A DNA stretch of 64,000 nt from Peristeroidobacter agariperforans (GTDB taxonomy: Bacteria > Pseudomonadota > Gammaproteobacteria > Steroidobacterales > Steroidobacteraceae): positions 186,001 to 250,000 of the forward strand of contig NZ_RYFW01000007.1 of assembly GCF_004138335.1 (NCBI RefSeq), given 5' to 3'. The notes under the pieces were generated by a model. That model had not been told where the DNA came from. It searched no databases and was given only the letters and a program-made list of their open reading frames with translations. Positions 58,238 through 64,000 of the stretch are shown in pieces (position 1 is the stretch's first letter; each line of letters begins with the position of its first letter). A program made the position numbers and the translations under genes.

Positions 58238-59158
58238 CTAAAGACGTGCTGCCTGCGATGCGCGCCCGCGACTTCCTAAGGCCAGTCCCAGAAGAGAGAT
58301 TCCGAACAAGCCTAACGTTGATGGCTCCGGCACATCGACAATGTTGAGCTTGCCACCATTCTCCAGCACGATTCTTTGGCTGAACTGGCTACCGTCTCTT
58401 AGCAGTCCAGAAAGGATTCCATCGGTGTAGCTAAACCCGGTGCCGAAAATGTTGAGTTGCCCAAACTCCCCAATCAGGAAGGTGTTGGTTGCAAAACTTC
58501 CGCCAAAGATGTTTAGACTGGTGTACAAGCTCAGCAAAGGCGTGTCACCCGGCAGGTTCGTGCCAGTAAACGTGCCTCCAGTAATGGACCTGTCTCCCCC
58601 AGTTTCGTTGTAGTCTCCCAGGTACATACTTCCTGTGACCAGTCCACCCGAGATGGATACGTTCCAGGCCGCGTCGCTCCAGAGTCGTCCGTCTACAACG
58701 CCGTCTGTCATAGCGAAGTCAGCGAATATCCATTCGACCTTGTTACCAACGTAGCCTCCTGAGATCTCAACAAACTGATTGTCGACCGAGATGCCGCCGA
58801 GCACTGATCCGCCCGAGATGGCGATGTCAGGAACTAGCATGTTGCCGTGACTAGCATAACCGGTCAGCTGTCCAGTCACGGTCCCAGATTTGACCGTGGT
58901 GGTGCCATTCCACCAGAACGTGCCACCGACCAGCGTGCCTCCGTCGACGACGAGATGACCATCACCCTCAGTGATGGTGCCGATCACGGTGCCACCGGGT
59001 TTGATCCGCAACTCTCCATCGAGCCTGATCTCTTCGGCGACAACTGGACTTGTAACTTTATAAACCTGGCCGGCTTCATAAGTTACGAATGCGCCCGATG
59101 CCTCAAACGATGCGATGAGTGCGAGGCAGGCCGAAACAGCTATGGTTTTAGTGTGCAC
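58238..59158 (-). CDS. PEP-CTERM sorting-domain protein with right-handed repeat character
   Basis: This 306-aa exported protein starts at GTG 59158 after AAGGAGGAG. The signal peptide is MHTKTIAVSACLALIASFEASGA. The mature region is made of short Gly- and Thr-rich units (VVDGGTLVGGTFWWNGTTTV, ISGGSVLGGIS, ISGGLVTGSM), suggesting a beta-helix. It ends with VPEPSTLGLFGISLLGLALGSRGR, a clear PEP-CTERM signal for exosortase. Its C-terminal half is paralogous to the gene at 63665. No exosortase is in the window. Confidence 0.85.
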   Translation of the reverse strand: MHTKTIAVSACLALIASFEASGAFVTYEAGQVYKVTSPVVAEEIRLDGELRIKPGGTVIGTITEGDGHLVVDGGTLVGGTFWWNGTTTVKSGTVTGQLTGYASHGNMLVPDIAISGGSVLGGISVDNQFVEISGGYVGNKVEWIFADFAMTDGVVDGRLWSDAAWNVSISGGLVTGSMYLGDYNETGGDRSITGGTFTGTNLPGDTPLLSLYTSLNIFGGSFATNTFLIGEFGQLNIFGTGFSYTDGILSGLLRDGSQFSQRIVLENGGKLNIVDVPEPSTLGLFGISLLGLALGSRGRASQAARL

Positions 59159-59350
59159 AATGTCTCCTCCTTAAGGACCGAGAGAGGCGCAGCAACAAGT
59201 GTGCCACCGGCGATTTTCTGCATTTTCAAAGTGATTTAGCTGGGTGTAACGTTTCCTTATGTAAATCGCATCGACACGCCGAGCTGCAAACGTTCGTCTC
59301 GTTGGAGGCCGCGTGCGATTACATTTTTCGGCAACGTTACGCCGCTGCAG

Positions 59351-60806
59351 TTGCTCGCGGGTCGATCGGTCATGGCGATTGCAGTGGCGGACGTCAATCA
59401 AGATGGCAGGATGGACCTGATCACGTCGATTTCCGACACGGGACTCGCATCGGGGACGCAAAGCGTGTTCCTGAACACGGCCTCGTCCGCCGAGCCGTTC
59501 GCGAGTTCTGAAGCGCTCCAGCCCAGCGGCAATCTCGGCCGCGGCTGTCTCGACATAGCGGTCGGAGATGTGAACGGTGACGCTCGCCCCGATCTGTTGT
59601 TCTCCTGCTCAGCGCCAGGGTGGAACGCCAATCCGGCCCCGGAAAACCCGGCGGTGGGTTCGATCTATCTCCACAGCGGCGCGACAAATCCATTCGCTAA
59701 CACCAGTCCCGTCGATAGTCCCGCGACCTCCTTGAGCGGCTATGGACGAGGCGTTGACGTCGGCACGCTCGTTGCCAACGCAGCACCTGTTGTCCTTGTG
59801 GTAGACGGGGCCTCGAACTATGGCGCGTACTATCCGACTGTTCTTGCTCAGGATCCGATCGCGCAGAACGACTCTGTTGTCGTTGCGATCAATACGGGGC
59901 TGCAGATCGATGTGCTGGCCAATGACACCGCAGCGTCGGGTCAGACGCTGGATGTCAGCTCACTTAAAATCACCGAGACTCCGCAGCACGGGACCGCGAC
60001 GGTGAACGCGAGCGGTTCGGTAACCTATGCCGCGGCATCGGGATATGCAGGCTTGGACGTGTTCGCGTACACAGTGCGCGACAGCCTCGGTGCCCGATCT
60101 CAGCGGGCCGTTGTCAACATCGCCGTCCAACCTGCACCGGTTGCTACCAACGACTTGAGAACGCTCGCTGCGGGTCAGTCCGTCACACTCGATGTGCTAG
60201 CCAACGATACAAGCAGCGGCACGCTTGAGGCTGCATCGATAACGATCGCGGTCCAGCCTCTGCACGGCACCGCCGTCGTTACAAACGGTCAGGTCGTCTA
60301 TGCGCCTGCTGCAGGCTACGCGGGTGTCGACGCGTTCCAGTACTGCGTTACAGATAATCTGGGAAGCGTGTCCAACGTTGCTACCGTCAGTTTGAGTGTC
60401 CAGCCGGCACCCATTGCAACGAACGACGCCTCCAGTGTTCAGGCCAATCAAAGCGTCACGATCAATGTCCTGACCAATGACAGGAGCGAGGGGGGGCACG
60501 CTGGACAACGCATCGATCACGATCGTCAATGGCCCCGCACATGGAACCGCCGCCGTCTCCAACGGATCGGTGACCTATGCACCGACTGCCGGCTATTCCG
60601 GTTCCGACAGCTTCCAATATTCCGTGCGAGACAACTTGGGTACGACATCGAACGCCGCTACGGTCTCGGTTCAAGTGACCGCGTCGCGCTCTGGAGGTGG
60701 CGGAGGAGGCGGAGGTGGTGCGATCGGTGCGGCGGAGCTTGTGCTGCTCGGGTTCCTCGTTGCCGTCAGCCGTCGCAGGGTCCGATCACGCCGGTATTGC
60801 CATTGA
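59351..60806 (+). pseudogene. Decayed FG-GAP/tandem-repeat protein with GlyGly-CTERM tail (5'-truncated and frameshifted)
   Basis: The first frame (59351 to about 60490) reads an FG-GAP-like segment (AIAVADVNQDGRMDLITS, DIAVGDVNGDARPDLLFSCS) and then three cadherin-like tandem-repeat units (VLANDT ... HGTATV). After a run of seven G (60490-60496) the frame breaks. The matching continuation lies one base over (GGTLDNASITIVNGPAHGTAAV) and ends in a glycine run, the helix AELVLLGFLVAV and SRRR, a GlyGly-CTERM sorting tail. Removing one G restores one frame. Upstream in the same frame, ITFFGNVTPLQ (from about 59318) looks homologous, but no signal peptide or good start exists. The 3' end overlaps the convergent methyltransferase gene by 21 bp. 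Confidence 0.65.
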
Positions 60807-61481
60807 AAAGTAAGGTTTCTCGATGCCGACCTGGCGGTAGCTCCCGCCAAATTCGGCGCTCCAGCGTCGCGCGACCTCCTGCTCCTCCGGTCGCTGAGCG
60901 TCGTCGAGCAATATCGTGCTTCCTTTCAGCCGATCTCCCATAACGGGCAGCAGCCCGTAGCGTCCGCCCATTGTCGTGCTCGTCGGCGGGCCGTCGCAGA
61001 TGGTTAGCGCGAATCGGCTCGGGAGGGATGCCTCATGTGGCGGGTCGTACCATTGAAAGCCGTTGTATGTTTTCAGTGGGCTGCAGAAGATCGATACGCT
61101 TTCAATCTCATATCGTTCGAGGCAGGCGCGAACGCGCTGAGCCCACGGCTCGGAATGCTCGAGCGTGCAGACGCGGACGCCTTTGCTTTGAGCCACTACC
61201 CCAAGTAGCAGTGTGGTCAATCCAGAGCCGCATTCCAGGATGTCGCCTTCAGCGTCGCGTGCGGCGCGAGCACACGCAATCAGGTATTCGTCGAGAGCCG
61301 ACCACTGCGCATTTCCCCAGCCATAGATCAGCTTGGGAATTGCACGTGTGTCCTGCGTTCTTTGGAACTTCCGCATCGCGCTGCGAAAAGTACTCCGCTT
61401 TTTCTGCTCGATGACCGCCTTTCTGAGCTTGCGCAGAGGTGTGCGTACTGGTCCAGGGATAAAAGCCGCCAAAGAAGCCAT
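60786..61481 (-). CDS. Class I SAM-dependent methyltransferase-like protein
   Basis: This 231-aa cytosolic protein has a Rossmann motif I in GDILECGSGLTTLLLGVVA and motif II-like VCTLEHSEPWAQRVRACLE, with the late acidic segment FALTICDGPPTST. The N-terminal 50 residues are basic and helical. The substrate is unknown; an O-methyltransferase or a sugar/lipid-modifying enzyme is possible. It overlaps the pseudogene end. Confidence 0.75.
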   Translation of the reverse strand: MASLAAFIPGPVRTPLRKLRKAVIEQKKRSTFRSAMRKFQRTQDTRAIPKLIYGWGNAQWSALDEYLIACARAARDAEGDILECGSGLTTLLLGVVAQSKGVRVCTLEHSEPWAQRVRACLERYEIESVSIFCSPLKTYNGFQWYDPPHEASLPSRFALTICDGPPTSTTMGGRYGLLPVMGDRLKGSTILLDDAQRPEEQEVARRWSAEFGGSYRQVGIEKPYFSMAIPA

Positions 61482-61710
61482 GATGAGTTCCCGGTCAATT
61501 TTGAATAGAGACCGTCGCGCGTTGTGGGGTAGCCCATGCTGCCTTCTTCCGAGCGACTTACAGGATTGCAGGGACGGGTCTTGAGTGGTTGTAAACGAAA
61601 CCCAAGAAAGTTGGTATCGCCGTGCTGCTTACATTCAACGATCAGTTGTGGCAGCTAATGCTCAGACGCTTGAAGCCATGTAGGCACGACACGTTGCCGC
61701 CATATAAATT

Positions 61711-61719
61711 TGATATAGT
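61711..61719 (+). promoter_or_regulatory. Possible extended -10 promoter
   Basis: TGATATAGT matches the extended -10 pattern TGnTATAAT with one change, 29 bp before the next ATG. The 61482-61748 gap holds no other supported feature. Confidence 0.35.
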
Positions 61720-61748
61720 GCGGCGCCGTTCACTCGCAAGGTGCAGCA

Positions 61749-62657
61749 ATGAACAAGACTCTAATCGTCTGCCTGGCATCCTTCGGTCTGTTCGCCTGTT
61801 CAAAAGAATCACCGCCGCCTGCAGCGACCACGGCGCCGCCGGCCGAGCCAACGGCACAACAGGCTTCGCCCAGCGAGCAATTGGACGCAGTGCTCGCGGC
61901 TCAGTCCGATGCGGACAAGGCGCGTTATGCGGCTCGTCATCCGAAGGAAATGTTGGAGTTCTTCGAGGTGAAGCCCGGCATGACGGTCGTCGACACCCTG
62001 CCTGGAGACGTTTGGTTCGCGGGCATCCTGGCGGACTATCTCGGTCCGCAGGGCAAGGTCATCGCCGCCGACTATTCCAAGGAAATGTGGCAGCTGTTTG
62101 GGGACTACTCGCCCAAACCCGAGGAGAAGGCCAAGTGGGCTGCGGAGTTCACCAGCAAGATGGAAGCGAAGCGCGGGGCCGATGATGCAGCCGTCGTTGC
62201 GGTTCATTTCAGTGAGATTCCGGATGATCTCGCTGGTACAGCCGATGTGATCCTGGTCAGCCGCGCCGTCCATCACTGGATGCGAATGGAAGACAAGGGC
62301 CAGTGGATGACCAAGGCGCTCGCGGATATGAACAAGATGCTGAAGCCGGGCGGCATCGTCGGTGTGGAGGCGCATCGCGCGCCCGAGGCGGCCTCGGATG
62401 CGTGGGCCAAGGGCGATCAGGGCTATGTGAAGCAGTCAGCGGTGGTCGCCGCGTTCGAGAAGGCAGGGTTCGAACTGGTGGAAGCGAGCGAGATCAACGC
62501 CAATCCGAAAGATCAGCCCACGGAGAAGGACTTCGTGTGGCGGTTGCCACCGACGCTCGCCACCAGCCAGAACGATCCCGAGCTCAAGGCCAAGATGGAA
62601 GCCATCGGCGAGAGCGATCGCATGACGTTGAAGTTCAGGAAGAAGGCGGCCGCGTAA
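61749..62657 (+). CDS. Lipoprotein with methyltransferase-like domain
   Basis: This 302-aa protein has a lipoprotein signal (MNKTLIVCLASFGLFAC, lipidated Cys17) and a Pro/Ala linker to about 45. The body resembles a class I methyltransferase: GMTVVDTLPGDVWFAGILADYLGPQGKVIAADYS, then DVILVSRAVHHWMRMEDKGQ, MLKPGGIVGVEAHRAP and a helical end. The glycine-rich motif I is altered (DTLPGDVWF). Periplasmic S-adenosylmethionine is not expected, so it may bind another ligand. Export is inferred from the signal peptide. Confidence 0.8.
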   Translation: MNKTLIVCLASFGLFACSKESPPPAATTAPPAEPTAQQASPSEQLDAVLAAQSDADKARYAARHPKEMLEFFEVKPGMTVVDTLPGDVWFAGILADYLGPQGKVIAADYSKEMWQLFGDYSPKPEEKAKWAAEFTSKMEAKRGADDAAVVAVHFSEIPDDLAGTADVILVSRAVHHWMRMEDKGQWMTKALADMNKMLKPGGIVGVEAHRAPEAASDAWAKGDQGYVKQSAVVAAFEKAGFELVEASEINANPKDQPTEKDFVWRLPPTLATSQNDPELKAKMEAIGESDRMTLKFRKKAAA

Positions 62658-62880
62658 CGAGAAACGCGCCATTGCGGTGCTGGTGATGCTCACTATCTCT
62701 GCGCATCACCTTGAACTGCCTCGGAGTTCAGCGCCAGGTGCGTGATCTCGCGCTGTTGCCATGGACCTGATCGAGGAGCCCGAGCCGGAATCGCTGGTTC
62801 ATTCACTTTTCCTATCGGCCTTCAATGCTTCATTTAGGAGCCGCGCGTCCTCTGACACTTTGCACAGCCGCCGTATGCAT

Positions 62881-63642
62881 TTAAAGCGCTGGCTGTGCCT
62901 TTCGCCTTGAGCGCCACAGGAATGCAGCGCCCGCCATGAACAGCCATAGCGTGCTCGGTTCCGGAACCTCTACAACCCTGAAGCGCAAACGGTCGATCAT
63001 CGCGGGCTCACTTTCGCCGCCGATAACTACGCGATGGATATTCGCGTTCCTGTACTCACTTCGATACACGGGAAAAGCAGGCAGAGCATCGGGATAGTAG
63101 ATGCCGTTGTAAGCGATCACGCTGTCTTCCCATCCGAAATACTCGTAGTGAATTAGGTCGTCATTCCAGTCGTAGAAAAACCAGTGCGCTGGATCCTGAG
63201 TAATGCCGCCTGCGTCTCCACCATCCCAATCACCCTCCGCCATGAGAATACTCACGTAGTCCACAGGACGATTGAACGTTACTGTGAACGCACCGCCATA
63301 GCCAATTTCAGATGTCCACTTACCATAGGTATCGAATTCAGAAGGCTGATTGTCGATCGTTGGCGCCATCCATTCATGAAAGCCAACGGTGGACCCGTAT
63401 CCAAAAACGTTGGCACGGAGCGGCCCCGTAGAGAGCATTTCCCAACTACCCCCGGAGACTTCCCAGCCGCCTGTAACCACACTGCGGGAGATAACTTCGT
63501 CTCCGTTAACGAGTCTGAGCGCTGCGTAGGGGGAGATATCAGAAAGGTTCGTCCCAGGGGCGTACTTGTCTGGCTCTATCGTGATCATCTTGGCGGGCGT
63601 AGCGATAGGCAGAATCAAGCTTAGAAAGATTAGAGCGCGCAT
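62881..63642 (-). CDS. PEP-CTERM sorting-domain protein
   Basis: This 253-aa exported protein starts at ATG 63642, preceded by GGGGGA. The signal peptide is MRALIFLSLILPIATPA. The body resembles secreted proteins with AP-DVD-like beta-sandwiches (SEIGYGGAFTVTFNRPVDYVSILMAEGDWDGG, RVVIGGESEPAMIDRLRFRVV). It ends in VPEPSTLWLFMAGAAFLWRSRRK, a PEP-CTERM signal. It lies 22 bp downstream of another PEP-CTERM gene on the same strand. Confidence 0.85.
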   Translation of the reverse strand: MRALIFLSLILPIATPAKMITIEPDKYAPGTNLSDISPYAALRLVNGDEVISRSVVTGGWEVSGGSWEMLSTGPLRANVFGYGSTVGFHEWMAPTIDNQPSEFDTYGKWTSEIGYGGAFTVTFNRPVDYVSILMAEGDWDGGDAGGITQDPAHWFFYDWNDDLIHYEYFGWEDSVIAYNGIYYPDALPAFPVYRSEYRNANIHRVVIGGESEPAMIDRLRFRVVEVPEPSTLWLFMAGAAFLWRSRRKAQPAL

Positions 63643-63664
63643 ATATCCCCCAGAAGCTACCGTG

Positions 63665-64000
63665 TTAGACATGAGTCGGCCGGATCACGCGCGGCATCTT
63701 GCGCCGCACGATCGCAACTCCGAATAGACCGAACGCAAACAGGGCTATCACAGATGGTTCAGGCACGTCATGGATGTTCAAAGCACCCGTCCCCGTAACG
63801 ACTATGCGTTGACTGAGCCAATTCCCGTCTGTCAGATACCCGCTAAGAAGGCCATCGGTGAAGCGGAAATTGCGTCCGTAGATATTGAGAGCACCCTCAT
63901 CACCGACATGAAACTCATTCTGGGCGAATTGGCCACCGAAGATGTCCAGATTCGTGTAGAGACTCAGCAACGGTGAAGACGCATACATGTTCGCCGCCGT
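63665..64000 (-). CDS. PEP-CTERM protein, paralogue of the 58238 gene (5' partial)
   Basis: Only the last 111 residues or so are in the window; the frame is open to the window edge. The sequence PLLSLYTNLDIFGGQFAQNEFHVGDEGALNIYGRNFRFTDGLLSGYLTDGNWLSQRIVV closely parallels PLLSLYTSLNIFGGSFATNTFLIGEFGQLNIFGTGF in the 58238 protein. It ends in VPEPSVIALFAFGLFGVAIVRRK, a PEP-CTERM tail. The first ATG in view (63988) is internal by comparison with the paralogue. Confidence 0.85.
   Translation of the reverse strand, partial: TAANMYASSPLLSLYTNLDIFGGQFAQNEFHVGDEGALNIYGRNFRFTDGLLSGYLTDGNWLSQRIVVTGTGALNIHDVPEPSVIALFAFGLFGVAIVRRKMPRVIRPTHV

Overview
The window is GC-rich, densely packed chromosomal DNA, most likely from a gammaproteobacterium of the Steroidobacter/Povalibacter type. 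That placement is an inference from gene content: phenylacetate and kynurenine catabolism, several Lrp/AsnC regulators, PEP-CTERM and GlyGly-CTERM proteins, and large multiheme cytochromes. No 16S gene is present. Two tRNAs are present: Ala(CGC) and Arg(CCT).

Layout. 1-2064: the 3' part of galU, a terminator and gabT. 2014-4008: a secreted S8 protease with a GlyGly-CTERM-like tail, on the minus strand. 4415-20656: a tightly spaced nine-gene plus-strand cluster, the most remarkable part of the window. In order it encodes an FAD/cNMP/cNMP/4x[4Fe-4S] fusion, a diheme b-type membrane protein, an FHA-TM-decaheme cytochrome, a GlcG/HbpS-like lipoprotein, an outer-membrane beta-barrel, a decaheme cytochrome with LVIVD repeats, a pentaheme cytochrome, a PP2C phosphatase and a tail-anchored tandem-FHA protein. 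It looks like an electron conduit from cytoplasmic NAD(P)H to the outer membrane (or the reverse), carrying its own sensory and phospho-signalling parts. I know of no described system with this composition.

20663-25499: a DUF72 protein, then an Lrp regulator divergent from a fused branched-chain 2-oxoacid dehydrogenase E1 and its E2. 25533-33200: paaX divergent from paaABCDE-paaG-paaZ (phenylacetyl-CoA epoxidation and ring opening), with a clear inverted repeat in the shared promoter. 33178-35159: a Baeyer-Villiger-type monooxygenase and an Lrp regulator. 35271-48611: mixed housekeeping and accessory genes (DUF6356, DUF3187, YkgJ-type cysteine cluster, allophanate hydrolase, SixA-like protein, tRNA-Ala, MscS channel, F420-type LLM oxidoreductase, D-lactate dehydrogenase-like oxidase, SRPBCC/ArsR pair, 5'-nucleotidase). 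48660-53530: a CorA/ZntB transporter, then 2-aminobenzoate-CoA ligase and kynureninase divergent from a KynR-like regulator, and a stand-alone RAM-domain protein. 53637-58034: porin, aldo/keto reductase, hybrid histidine kinase and a small membrane protein.

After tRNA-Arg (58067) the window turns accessory-like: three PEP-CTERM proteins (two are paralogues), a decayed FG-GAP/tandem-repeat gene with a G7 frameshift and a GlyGly-CTERM tail, and two methyltransferase-fold proteins, one with a lipoprotein signal peptide. The last gene runs off the end of the window.
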